The position numbers and the translations under genes are program-made. A stretch of 64,000 nucleotides of DNA, taken from positions 186,001-250,000 of the forward strand of contig NZ_JAHWGP010000007.1 of the NCBI RefSeq assembly GCF_020873915.1, read 5' to 3'. Of this stretch, positions 50,648 to 59,303 are shown in pieces. The stretch is from Streptomyces sp. DH5. Its GTDB lineage: Bacteria > Actinomycetota > Actinomycetes > Streptomycetales > Streptomycetaceae. Below the pieces are notes generated by a model. That model had not been told where the DNA came from. It saw nothing but the letters and a program-made list of their open reading frames with translations, and searched no databases. Positions within the stretch are counted from its first letter, which is position 1, and each line of letters begins with the position of its first letter.

Positions 50648-52156
50648 GTGTCCGACTCTTCACGCGATACCTCAGAGGGTGCCGGCTGGGGCGCCGCCGA
50701 ACCCGGCGCGTACCGGCGGCTGATGCCGCACAGGGCCGGGGGGAGGATCTCCTGGCTCGATCCGAGGATGCTGTGGGCGGCCCGCAACGGCGTCCTGGCC
50801 ATGCTGTTCGGGGACCCGACGGGAGAGGTCCGTTCCCGCTGGGTGGCCCAGCGGGCGGCGGCCGGCGCGCCGGCCGACAAGGTGATCCGGCGTGACGACC
50901 CGGACCGCTTCTCGTTCCTGGTGATCGGCGACACCGGGGAGGGCGGCGAGCCTCAGTACGCGGTCGTCCCCGGCCTGTTGAACGAGGGCCGGGACACCGC
51001 CTTCGCCGTGCTCGCCAGCGACGTGATCTACCCGGTGGGTAGCGCCGGCGACTACGGCCCCAAGTTCTTCCGCCCGTACCGGGACTACCGGGCCCCGATC
51101 TACGCGATACCCGGCAACCACGACTGGTACGAGGACCTGGGCGGGTTCATGCGCGTCTTCTGCGACGACGCCCCGCCGCTGCCCCCCGGGCCCGCGCCGC
51201 GCGTCCTCACCCGGGCCTGGCTGCGCGGTCTGCTGTGGCACCGGCCGCGCCCCGGGGACGGCGGGCGTCTCGACGAGGCGCGCGGGCTGCGCTCCGGGCC
51301 GGAGCAGAGGGCGGTGCAGCCGGGACCGTACTGGGCGATCGACGCCGGTCCGGTACGCGTCGTCGGCATCGACACCGGGCTGCTGGGCACGCTCGACGCC
51401 GAGCAGGGCGCCTGGCTGCGGGAGGTCTCCCGGGGACCGCGCCCGAAGATCCTGGTCACGGGTTCGCCTCTGTACGTCGACGGCAAGCACCGGCCGTGCC
51501 CGATCGAGGGCGGCGGAACCGTCGACGACATCGTCCGCGACCCCGGCCACCACTACGTGGCCGCGATAGGCGGTGACATCCACAACTACCAGCGCTACCC
51601 GGTGCGGTTGGACGACGGACGCACCCTGCAGTACGTGGTGGCCGGCGGCTCGGGCGCCTTCACCCACGCCACCCACACCATCCCCAGGGTCGACGTCGCC
51701 GGCGTCACCGAGCGGGACTTCCGCTGCTATCCGCTGCGCGGCGACTCCCTGGCCTTCTACAGCGCCCTCTACGGGCGGCGGCTGCGACTGCGGCGCCTCT
51801 TCGCCCTGACCGACGCCGAGGCGATGGCCGTGGTCGCCGAGCGCCTCGGTATCGGCCCCACCCGCGTGCCGGGCTCCGCGCCCCGGGTGACCCGCCGGAT
51901 GCGGCTGGTGGCGGGGCTGTTGGGCACCAGCCGGCGCCCGGACCGGGGCAAGCGGCTGCGGCTGCCGGTGCGCAAGGCGTACACGTCGCTGTTCTCGCCG
52001 GGTTCGGCGACGTACAGTCCGCCGTTCTTCAAGAGCTTCCTGCGCCTCGACGTGAGCCCGGAGGCGGTCCGGCTGCGCTGCCACGCGGCCACCGGACTGC
52101 GCGCGCAGGAGGTCGCCCCGCCCGTCGAGGACGAGGTGACCATCCCGCTGAGGTGA
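50648..52156 (+). CDS. calcineurin-like metallophosphoesterase, long form
   Basis: 502 residues from GTG 50648. Metal-binding motifs: FLVIGDTGEGG (I), VLASDVIYPVGSAGDYGPKF (II, in which GD.x is replaced by SDVIYP, a variant of this subfamily), AIPGNHDWYEDLGGF (III) and AAIGGDIHNYQRYP (V). The C-terminal 130 residues, beginning near LRLRRLFALTDAEAMA, are basic and unlike other phosphoesterases. No signal peptide. It resembles uncharacterised Streptomyces proteins; the substrate is unknown. Convergent with the TauD gene, 13 bases apart. Confidence 0.88.
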   Translation: MSDSSRDTSEGAGWGAAEPGAYRRLMPHRAGGRISWLDPRMLWAARNGVLAMLFGDPTGEVRSRWVAQRAAAGAPADKVIRRDDPDRFSFLVIGDTGEGGEPQYAVVPGLLNEGRDTAFAVLASDVIYPVGSAGDYGPKFFRPYRDYRAPIYAIPGNHDWYEDLGGFMRVFCDDAPPLPPGPAPRVLTRAWLRGLLWHRPRPGDGGRLDEARGLRSGPEQRAVQPGPYWAIDAGPVRVVGIDTGLLGTLDAEQGAWLREVSRGPRPKILVTGSPLYVDGKHRPCPIEGGGTVDDIVRDPGHHYVAAIGGDIHNYQRYPVRLDDGRTLQYVVAGGSGAFTHATHTIPRVDVAGVTERDFRCYPLRGDSLAFYSALYGRRLRLRRLFALTDAEAMAVVAERLGIGPTRVPGSAPRVTRRMRLVAGLLGTSRRPDRGKRLRLPVRKAYTSLFSPGSATYSPPFFKSFLRLDVSPEAVRLRCHAATGLRAQEVAPPVEDEVTIPLR

Positions 52157-52169
52157 GCGCGGGCCGCCG

Positions 52170-53144
52170 CTACCAGCGGCCCGGCGCGGTACCGGTGAGG
52201 GGCGTGGACGGCCGGCCGTCCACGCCCACGGGGACGTCGCCCGTGAGCATCACCCGGTGCATGATCCTCGGGTGGTCGAGGTGGGCCGTGTCGCCCGGCG
52301 CCAGGTGGATGGTGGCCCGGTTGTCCCAGAACGCCACGGTGCCCGGTTCCCACCGCAGACGCACCGTGTACTCGGGGCGGGTGGCCTGGTCGAGGAGCAG
52401 TTGGAGGACGGCCGCGCTCTCGGGGCGGGACAGACCGGTGATCTGCTCGACGTAGTAGCCGTTGACGAACAGGACGCGCTCCCCGGTCTCCGGATGGACG
52501 CGCACCAAAGGGTGCTCGGAGGCGGTCTGCCGGTCCAGCAGGTGCCGCAGATAGGCGTCGTCGCCGGGACGGGGCTGGTAGCCGACCCCGAGCCGGTGCT
52601 CGGCGCGCAGCCGGTCGGCGAACTCGCGCAGCGGCGCGGACAGTCCGGTGTACGCGGCGGCGAGATTCGACCAGGTCGTGTCGCCTCCGTAAGGCGGGAC
52701 GGTCTCGGCGCGCAGGATCGTCGCGGCGGGCGGGTCGACGCGGGCGCCGTGGTCGCAGTGCCAGCCGCGCAGCAGGGTGTGCCGGCGGCGCCGCAGCCAC
52801 TCCTCGTGCTCCATGCCGAACCGGCCGCCCAGTTCCATCCGGTCTGCGGTCGTCTCGATCTCGGGGTGGTCCGGCGGGGAGGCCTTTCCGCGCCGGGGCA
52901 GCACGACGGGCTCGCCGAACCGGCGGGCCAGTGCCACATGGGATGCGTGGTCGAGGCGCTGACCGCGGAAGAACACCACCTTCCAGCGCAGCAGCGCCGC
53001 CCTGATCCCGGCGACCGCGGTCTCGTCGAGGTCCCCGGCGAGGTCGACGCCGGTGATGTCCGCCCCGATGTGCCCGGCGACGGGACGCACCTCCACGGAC
53101 CCGGTCCGCTCCCCGTCCGCCGCGCCGTCCCTGTCCGTCGTCAT
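52170..53144 (-). CDS. TauD/TfdA family 2-oxoglutarate/Fe(II)-dependent dioxygenase
   Basis: 324 residues from ATG 53144. The iron facial triad is His129 and Asp131 in LLRGWHCDHGARVDPP and His280 in FWDNRATIHLAPGD, with Arg297 in HPRIMHRVML binding 2-oxoglutarate. VFFRGQRLDHASHVALARRF is the family N-terminal motif. It hydroxylates or desulfonates a small substrate such as taurine or an alkyl sulfate; none is indicated by neighbours. Monocistronic, convergent with the metallophosphoesterase and divergent from the aldo/keto reductase. Confidence 0.94.
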   Translation of the reverse strand: MTTDRDGAADGERTGSVEVRPVAGHIGADITGVDLAGDLDETAVAGIRAALLRWKVVFFRGQRLDHASHVALARRFGEPVVLPRRGKASPPDHPEIETTADRMELGGRFGMEHEEWLRRRRHTLLRGWHCDHGARVDPPAATILRAETVPPYGGDTTWSNLAAAYTGLSAPLREFADRLRAEHRLGVGYQPRPGDDAYLRHLLDRQTASEHPLVRVHPETGERVLFVNGYYVEQITGLSRPESAAVLQLLLDQATRPEYTVRLRWEPGTVAFWDNRATIHLAPGDTAHLDHPRIMHRVMLTGDVPVGVDGRPSTPLTGTAPGRW

Positions 53145-53327
53145 GCTTTCCCTCTCCGTCGGTCGTCGCCGCAGGCCCGGTGGTGTCCGGCTCCCGGGAA
53201 GATCGTGGCAGCGTGGCGCGCGCCTGGCGACAGGGCCTTTCCCCCACAGGGCCGCCGCTCCGGTTGATCACTGCCCCCGTCGTCACCGACGCTGGGGGGA
53301 CGACACCGTCAACGGGAAGGCCCCCTC

Positions 53328-54158
53328 GTGATCAGCATCCCGAGCCACACTCTCAACGACGGCACCACCGTCCCGGCCCTGGGCCTGGGCACCTGGCCGA
53401 TGGACGACGCCGAGGCGGAGCGGGCGGTCGGCACCGCCCTGGAGGCGGGGTACCGTCTGGTCGACACGGCGGTGAACTACCGCAACGAGACCGGCGTCGG
53501 CCGTGCCGTGGCCGCCTCCGGCGTGCCCCGTGAGGAGATCGTCGTGACGACGAAACTCCCGGGCCGGCACCACGGCTACGAGGAGACCCTCGCCTCCTTC
53601 GAGGAGTCCCGGGCCCGGCTCGGCCTGGAGTACGTCGACCTCTATCTCATCCACTGGCCGCTCCCCCGCGTCGACCGGTACGTCGACTCCTGGAAGGCCA
53701 TGATCAAGCTGCGCGCGGACGGGCTGGTCCGGTCGGTCGGCGTCTCCAACTTCACACCCGCCCACATCGAGCGGCTGGAGGAGGAGACCGGGGTGCCGCC
53801 CTCGGTCAACCAGATCGAGCTGCACCCCTTCTTCCCCCAGGAGGAACTGCGTTCCTACCACGCGGACAAGGGCGTGCTCGTCGAGAGCTGGAGCCCTCTG
53901 GGCCGCGGCTCGCGACTGCTGGACGATCATGCCGTCGCCGCCGTGGCCGAGGCGCACGGCGTCACCCCGGCCCAGGCGGTCCTGCGCTGGCACGTCCAGC
54001 TGGGCGTGCTGCCCGTCCCCAAGTCGTCCGACCCGGCGCGCCAGCGCGCCAACCTCGACGTGTTCGGCTTCGAGCTGGACGCCGCCCAGATGCGGACGAT
54101 CGCCGAGCGCGCGCACCGGCGGATCGGCGGCGACCCGGAGGTGCACGAGGAGTTCTGA
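53328..54158 (+). CDS. aldo/keto reductase
   Basis: 276 residues from GTG 53328. The catalytic tetrad is Asp46, Tyr51, Lys76 and His109, in LVDTAVNYRNE, VTTKLPG and YLIHWPLPR. NADPH-binding GVSNFTPAHIERL and PVPKSSDPARQRANLDVF agree with the family (AKR5-like). It reduces aldehydes or ketones in the cytosol; specific substrate unknown. The plus-strand spacing to the convergent SpoIIE gene is 54 bases. Confidence 0.95.
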   Translation: MISIPSHTLNDGTTVPALGLGTWPMDDAEAERAVGTALEAGYRLVDTAVNYRNETGVGRAVAASGVPREEIVVTTKLPGRHHGYEETLASFEESRARLGLEYVDLYLIHWPLPRVDRYVDSWKAMIKLRADGLVRSVGVSNFTPAHIERLEEETGVPPSVNQIELHPFFPQEELRSYHADKGVLVESWSPLGRGSRLLDDHAVAAVAEAHGVTPAQAVLRWHVQLGVLPVPKSSDPARQRANLDVFGFELDAAQMRTIAERAHRRIGGDPEVHEEF

Positions 54159-54212
54159 TCGGGTTCTCGGCGCCCCGCGGGGCGGACGCGGGGCGCGGGC
54201 GCCGGCGGCGGA

Positions 54213-56555
54213 TCAGCGGCGCGGCAGCGCTTGTTCCGCCCAGATCGTCTTGCCGTGGTCGGTCTGCCGGCTGCCCCAGCGCTGGGTGAGCTGGGCCACC
54301 AGCAGCAGTCCGCGGCCGCCCTCGTCGTAGACGTGGGCGCGGCGCAGATGCGGTGAGGTCGAACTGGCGTCGGAGACCTCGCAGATGAGGGTGCGGTCGC
54401 GGATCAGCCGCAGCTGGACGGGGGGCACGCCGTACCGGAGGGCGTTGGTGACCAGCTCGCTGACGACCAGTTCGGTGACGAAGGCGATCTCGTCCAGTTC
54501 CCAGGTGCTCAGCAGGGCGGTGGTCCACTCACGGGCGGCGGCCACCTCCTCGGGGTCGGGCCGCACCTCCCGCGTGGCGACCCGGTCCGCGCCGAGGGCC
54601 CGGGTGCGGGCCAGCAGCAGGGCCACGTCGTCGTCGGGTTCCTCCGGCATCACGGCCTTGAGCACGCTGTCGCAGAGGGCGTCCAGCGAGTCGCCGGGTG
54701 CCGTCAGGGCGCGGCGCAGCTCGTCGGTGGCGCGGTCGAGGTCGCGGTCGCGGTGCCCGACGAGGCCGTCGGTGTAGAGGGCGACGACGGAGCCCTCGGG
54801 CAGCTGGATCTCCGTCGCTTCGAACGGCAGCCCTCCGACGCCGAGCGGAGGACCCGTGTTCACGGGCAGGAGCCGGCTCGTCCCGTCGGGCAGCACGACG
54901 GCGGGCGGCGGATGTCCGGCGGCCGCCACGGTCAGGAACCGGGACACCGGGTCGTAGACGGCGTAGAGGCAGGTGGCTCCCAGTTCGGCGACGTCGTCGC
55001 CGCTCTCGTCGGTGGCGAGGTGGAGGACCAGGTCGTCCAGATGGGTGATGAGTTCGTCGGGCGGGAGGTCGACGTCGGCGAGCGTGCGCACGGCGGTGAA
55101 CAGCCGCCCCATGGCCGCCGTGGAGGGGATGCCGTGACCGACGACGTCGCCCACGACGAGGCCCACCCGGCTGCCGGCCAGCGGGATGACGTCGAACCAG
55201 TCGCCGCCGATGCCGGCCGCGGACCCGGAGGGCAGATAGCGGTGGGCGACCTCCACGGCCGCCTGGCCGGGGAGCTCCTTCGGCAGCAGGCTCCGCTGGA
55301 GCGCCAGCGCGGTGGTGCGCTCGCGGACGAAGCGGCGGGCGTTGTCGACGCAGACGGCGGCCCGGCTGGCGAGTTCCTCGGCGAGGAGGGTGTCGTCGGC
55401 GGTGTACGCGTCGGGGTGCGTGATGCGCGCGGCGACCACGACGCCGAGCGTCGTCCCACGGGCGCGCAGCGGCACGCTCAGCAGCGAGTGGGTGCCGGCG
55501 GGGACCGTGGGACCCGCTCCCCGTGAGGGCGCGCCCCGGTCGCCCAGCCACCGGTCGAGTTCCGGATCGCCGGCGCCCCGGAGCACCGCCCGGCCTTCCC
55601 GCAGCGCCCGCGCGTGAGTCGAGTCGGCGAGGTGTCCGTCGGTCTCGCCGATGCGGACGACCGACTCGGGTGTGCCCTCGGTGGCCGAGCGGTGTGCCAC
55701 GCGGTGCAGCGAGGAGCCGTCCGGCCGGCGGTCCGGCGGTCCGCCGGTCACGACGACCTCGTCGAGCAGGTCGACGGCGGCGAAGTCGGCGAATCCCGGA
55801 GCCAGGAGCTCCACGAGCTCCTCGGCGGTGCGCACCACGTCGAGGGTGGTGCCGATCCGTGCGGCCGCCTCGTTCAGCATCACCAGGCGTTCGCGGGCGC
55901 GCAGCTGCGTGTGGCTGTCGAGCGCCGCGACGGCGGTGCCGATCACCGTGCCGGAGGTGTCGCGGACCGGCCACATCTCGACGTGCCAGGCGTGCATCCG
56001 GGTGCCGGTGGGGAGCGGGGCGAAGTCCTCCAAGTGCACGGGTTCACCGGTTTCGACGACCCGGCGGAGATGCCGGCTGAAGCTGCGGCTCGCCTCGGAC
56101 TCCCCCATGGTGTCCAGGTAGCTGCGTCCGACCAGGTCCGCCTCGGGTACGCCCAGCATCCGGCAGGCGAGGTCGTTGAGCCACAGATAGCGCTGTTCGG
56201 TGTCGAGGACCGACATGCCCAGGGGGGCCTGCCGGAGCACCTGTCCCGCCAGGGAGGTGTCCCCGGCCGCGGACGGCTCGACGGTGATCACGTGTCCGGC
56301 CGGTGCGCCCCGCGCGCCCAGCAGGGGCTGCGCGGTCAGTCTCAGCAGTACGGGATGACCGTCGCGGTGGCGCACCTCGACGGTCCTCGGCGGCAGCGGC
56401 CCAGGACCTGCGGGCAGGTGGTCGGCGAGCAGTTCCCGCGCGGGCCGTCCGACGGCGTCCTCGGCCGGGTGACCGGTCAGGCGCCGGGCACCCTCGCTCC
56501 AGCAGGTCACGATGGAGCGCGTATCGACGATCACCGTGGCGGAGGCTTCCTCCAT
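54213..56555 (-). CDS. SpoIIE-type phosphatase with PAS, GAF, PP2C and HATPase domains
   Basis: 780 residues from ATG 56555. Order: PAS (about 5-100), PAS (about 110-235, DTEQRYLWLNDLACRMLGV), GAF (about 240-410), PP2C/SpoIIE (about 420-640, IGGDWFDVIPL, VGDVVGHGIPSTAAMG, LYTDGLVGH), and a C-terminal RsbW-like ATPase (about 655-775) with ELVVSELVTNALRYG (N-box) and DEGGRGLLLVAQLTQRWG (G2). One polypeptide thus holds opposing phosphatase and kinase activities toward an anti-sigma-factor antagonist, as in many Streptomyces signalling proteins. The target is not adjacent. Confidence 0.94.
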   Translation of the reverse strand: MEEASATVIVDTRSIVTCWSEGARRLTGHPAEDAVGRPARELLADHLPAGPGPLPPRTVEVRHRDGHPVLLRLTAQPLLGARGAPAGHVITVEPSAAGDTSLAGQVLRQAPLGMSVLDTEQRYLWLNDLACRMLGVPEADLVGRSYLDTMGESEASRSFSRHLRRVVETGEPVHLEDFAPLPTGTRMHAWHVEMWPVRDTSGTVIGTAVAALDSHTQLRARERLVMLNEAAARIGTTLDVVRTAEELVELLAPGFADFAAVDLLDEVVVTGGPPDRRPDGSSLHRVAHRSATEGTPESVVRIGETDGHLADSTHARALREGRAVLRGAGDPELDRWLGDRGAPSRGAGPTVPAGTHSLLSVPLRARGTTLGVVVAARITHPDAYTADDTLLAEELASRAAVCVDNARRFVRERTTALALQRSLLPKELPGQAAVEVAHRYLPSGSAAGIGGDWFDVIPLAGSRVGLVVGDVVGHGIPSTAAMGRLFTAVRTLADVDLPPDELITHLDDLVLHLATDESGDDVAELGATCLYAVYDPVSRFLTVAAAGHPPPAVVLPDGTSRLLPVNTGPPLGVGGLPFEATEIQLPEGSVVALYTDGLVGHRDRDLDRATDELRRALTAPGDSLDALCDSVLKAVMPEEPDDDVALLLARTRALGADRVATREVRPDPEEVAAAREWTTALLSTWELDEIAFVTELVVSELVTNALRYGVPPVQLRLIRDRTLICEVSDASSTSPHLRRAHVYDEGGRGLLLVAQLTQRWGSRQTDHGKTIWAEQALPRR

Positions 56556-56615
56556 TGGTCCAGCATCGACCCGGGGCCGCGCCCTCTCAACCGCGGCGGG
56601 GCACCCGGGGCGCCG

Positions 56616-57083
56616 TCACGCCCGGTGGTCGCGCAGGGCGGCGAGCGCGCGGTCGGCGTGGGTGTTCATCCGCAGCTCGCTGCGGACGGCCTCCAGGACG
56701 GTGCGGTCCTGCCCGATGACGAAGGTGGCTCGTCTGGTGGGTGCCAGGGCGATCCCCCGCTTCACGCCGAAGCGCTCGCGGACGGTGCCGTCGGGATCGG
56801 ACAGCAGGGGCATGCCTAGGGTGTGCCGTCCGGCGAATTCCGCCTGCCGCTCGACCGGGTCCCCGCTGATGCCGACCGGGCGGGCGCCGACGGCGGCGAA
56901 CTCGGCGGCCAGGTCGCGGAAATGACAGGCCTGGGCGGTGCAGCCGGGGCTGAGGGCGGCCGGGTAGAAGAACAGCACCACCGGCCCTTCGGAGAGCAGG
57001 TCGGAGAGCCTGCGGACGGTGCCGGTCTCGTCCGGCAGCGCGAAGTCCTCGACCGTGTCGCCCTTGTCCGGGCGCCCGCTCAC
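56616..57083 (-). CDS. peroxiredoxin, BCP/PrxQ type
   Basis: 155 residues from GTG 57083, overlapping the DoxX stop by 4 bases. VVLFFYPAALSPGCTAQACHFRDLA places peroxidatic Cys48 and a resolving Cys53 five residues on, the PrxQ arrangement. GISGDPVERQAEFAGRHTL and LLSDPDGTVRERFGVKRG complete the thioredoxin fold. Reduces peroxides in the cytosol with thioredoxin. Operon with the DoxX-type gene indicates a shared redox function. Confidence 0.95.
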   Translation of the reverse strand: MSGRPDKGDTVEDFALPDETGTVRRLSDLLSEGPVVLFFYPAALSPGCTAQACHFRDLAAEFAAVGARPVGISGDPVERQAEFAGRHTLGMPLLSDPDGTVRERFGVKRGIALAPTRRATFVIGQDRTVLEAVRSELRMNTHADRALAALRDHRA

Positions 57084-57460
57084 GACCGGCCCTCCGCGTT
57101 CCTGGCGATGCCGCGCGCCCAGAGCACGAGGGGCAGCTGCAGCGGCAGCCGGCCGAGGGCCGCGGCCTTCTGCGGCGCGGGACGGTGCCGCCAGTCGACG
57201 GCCATCTTGACGTTGGCGGGGAAGACGCCGACGAAGAACGCCGCCGAGGCCAGGGCCGCGGTCCTGCGGGTGCGGGGCAGTGCCAGGCCGGCGGCCAGCG
57301 CGAGTTCGACGGCGCCGCTGGCGTAGGTCCAGGTCCGGGGCGAGCCGGGCAGGGAGCGCGGCACGATGTGGTCGAACTGGCGTGGGGCGGCGAAGTGGGC
57401 GGTGCCCGCGGCGGCCAGCAGGCCGGCGAGCAGCAGGGGCGAGCGTTCGGACCGTGACAC
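57080..57460 (-). CDS. DoxX-like membrane protein
   Basis: 126 residues from GTG 57460 behind GGAGGAGG. Four hydrophobic helices: LLLAGLLAAAGTAHFAAPRQFD, TYASGAVELALAAGLALP, TAALASAAFFVGVFPANVKMAVDW and LGRLPLQLPLVLWARGIAR. The HFAAPRQFDHIVPRSLPG loop is typical of this DoxX/MauE-like branch. First gene of a two-gene operon with the peroxiredoxin. A perfect palindrome 33 bases upstream is a likely operator. Confidence 0.9.
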   Translation of the reverse strand: MSRSERSPLLLAGLLAAAGTAHFAAPRQFDHIVPRSLPGSPRTWTYASGAVELALAAGLALPRTRRTAALASAAFFVGVFPANVKMAVDWRHRPAPQKAAALGRLPLQLPLVLWARGIARNAEGRS

Positions 57461-57492
57461 GGTTCCTCCTCCGGTGGCCTGCCGCGCGACAT

Positions 57493-57506
57493 TACCGGAC
57501 GGTAAG
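57493..57506. promoter_or_regulatory. palindromic operator candidate of the DoxX-peroxiredoxin operon
   Basis: TTACCG-GA-CGGTAA is a perfect 6-bp inverted repeat (14 bases total) centred about 40 bases upstream of the DoxX start, in the gap after the MarR gene. The position fits repression at the promoter; the binding protein is unknown, a TetR- or MarR-type factor being likely. Confidence 0.55.
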
Positions 57507-57537
57507 GAGCTGCCGGACGCCGGGCCCCCGGCGGGGA

Positions 57538-58044
57538 TCAGCGGGTGGCCCCGGGTTCCGCGTCCTCGTCGGCGGCGTGGGCGAGGAAGTCGTCGACCAT
57601 GCGGTGGAAGAGGGTGGCGAGCTGCCGCAGGTCGTCGGGCGACCAGTGGCCCAGGGCGGCCTGCATGCCCCGGACGCCGGCCTCCCGGAGCCGGGCGACG
57701 GCCTCACGCCCGGCGTCGGTGAGTTCGATGCGCTGCGCGCGCCGGTCGTCGGGGTCCGGGACCCGGACGGCGTGGCCGGACTTCTCCAGCTGCTGCACCG
57801 TGCGGGTGACGTGCGAGGCCTCCACGCCCAGCTGCGCGGCCAGCTCCCCCGGCCGCATCGGCTCGGTGTCGGCCATCTTCCGCAGCAGCGCGACCGCGGC
57901 CCGGTCCAGCGGCACTCCCGCCAGGGCGGTCAGCCGTTCGTGCCGGCGCGCCCGCGAGCTGAGATACGTGATGCGGTGCAGCGCACGCTCGATCTCGGCC
58001 ACTTCCGGGGAAGCGGGAGCGTCGGGAAGCGGGGGGATGGCCAT
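57538..58044 (-). CDS. MarR family transcriptional regulator
   Basis: 168 residues from ATG 58044. Winged-helix MarR core: LLRKMADTEPMRPGELAAQL, GVEASHVTRTVQQLEKSGHA (recognition helix, about 72-91) and VRVPDPDDRRAQRIELTDAG (wing with the DxRxx motif). Dimer helices at both ends. No Cys, so not an OhrR-type peroxide sensor. An imperfect palindrome ATTG...CAAT lies 20 bases upstream, suggesting autoregulation; it may also control the downstream DoxX-peroxiredoxin operon. Confidence 0.94.
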   Translation of the reverse strand: MAIPPLPDAPASPEVAEIERALHRITYLSSRARRHERLTALAGVPLDRAAVALLRKMADTEPMRPGELAAQLGVEASHVTRTVQQLEKSGHAVRVPDPDDRRAQRIELTDAGREAVARLREAGVRGMQAALGHWSPDDLRQLATLFHRMVDDFLAHAADEDAEPGATR

Positions 58045-58063
58045 ACGGGAACTTTACCATCTC

Positions 58064-58078
58064 ATTGCGTAACTCAAT
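58064..58078. promoter_or_regulatory. MarR-type operator candidate
   Basis: ATTGCGTAACTCAAT is an imperfect 15-bp palindrome (12 of 15 positions) with the ATTG/CAAT ends common to MarR sites, 19 bases upstream of the MarR start codon. Confidence 0.55.
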
Positions 58079-58184
58079 CAATCGCCCCCGCGCCTCCGGG
58101 AAACGGCCGCCCCGGCGGCGGCCGTTCGGGCGCAAGCCCCGCGGCGGGCGCGTGGCGGCCGGTCCGGGCGTCCACACCTCCCCC

Positions 58185-59158
58185 GTGACGACCCTGCCGC
58201 TGATCCCGCCCGTGCTCGTCACGCCCTGCTCGCCGCCCCCTCCCGCGGCGGACGCCTGACCAAGCAGGACGGACAGCGTGCGGTGGTCTACCCCCCCCCC
58301 CCCGGACGGCACCCTCGTGCCGCGTGTCCGTTCCGGCCAGGAGATCACCGGTGCGTACCCGGAACTCCGCCCGCCGGCCACCGCCCTCGGCGCCAGGCCC
58401 CCGGTCCTGGACGGGGAGGTGCTCGCCCTCGACGAGGACGGCCGCGCGAGCTTCCGGCTGCCGCAGTCCCGGATGGCCCTGGCGCACGCCCCCGCCAGGG
58501 CGGCGCGGCGCGCGGCGGAGGTGCCGGTCCATCCGTGCTGTTCGACGCGACGCACCTGGACGGGCGACCACTGGTCCGGCTCCCCTACGTCCGACGCCGT
58601 GAGACGCTGCTGGACCTCGCCCTCGACGGGCCCGCCCGGTCGACTCCGTCCGCGATCGTCGGCCACGGCCGGCAGGCCCTGCGGACCACCCTGGAGCACG
58701 GGCTGGAGGGCCTGGTCCGCAAGCGGCTGGACTCCGTGTACGAGCCGGGAGCGCGCTCCCGCGCCCGGATCGGGATCCGCCCCATGCGCAGCGAGGGCGT
58801 CCTGGTCGGCGGCCGGCTGCCGGCAGGGGCCGGCTGAGCGGACTGCCGGGCGCCGCGCCGGCCGGACAGCGGGCGGGGGGGCGGCCTGCGCTACGCCGGC
58901 AGCGCGGGCACCGGCTGGAGCGAGGCCGAACGGACCGAACTCGCCGCGCCGCTGCGGGCCGCCGCGACCGACGTCCGCCCCTTCGACCCCGTACCGGCCG
59001 TCCCGGGCGCGCACTGGGTGGCGCCCCGGCTGGTGGCCGAGGTGCGCTACAGCACCCGCACCCGGAACGGCATGCTGCGCCGGCCGTCCTGGCTGCGTCC
59101 GCGGCCGGACCTCGCCCTCGAGGACGCGGCTGCCGACATTCCGGACGACACGGTGTGA
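58185..59158 (+). pseudogene. frameshifted ATP-dependent DNA ligase
   Basis: Pieces in different frames line up as one ligase of about 325 residues: TTLPLIPPVLVTP (from GTG 58185), then TKQDGQRAVVY with the nucleotidyl Lys, RSGQEITGAYPELRP, VLDGEVLALDEDGRASF and LPQSRMALAHAPARAARRAA, then VLFDATHLDGRPLVRLPY, LEGLVRKRLDSVYEPGARSR, and finally GWSEAERTELAAPLRAA and RPSWLRPRPDLALEDAAADI. At least four lesions interrupt it: a shift near 58257, a 13-base C run at 58291-58303, a shift near 58528, and the TGA at 58835 followed by missing sequence. Family: LigD-like/stand-alone actinobacterial ligases. Confidence 0.88.
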
Positions 59159-59303
59159 TCCGGGCCCCGGCGCCCTGAGTGTCGCGCCGCGGTTCACCGG
59201 CGGTACACCTGACCCCTCTTGGCATGTATGCGTCCAGCCGGGATGCTGAACTCCCCCATCCCCCACAGCCGTTGGGCTGCGCCCGGACCAAGAGGAGGAC
59301 GCA

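Noticed and set aside
58747-58762. Possible third CebR box near GGGAGCGCGCTCCC
   Set aside because: It has two extra central bases compared with the 14-bp palindrome and lies inside the ligase pseudogene.
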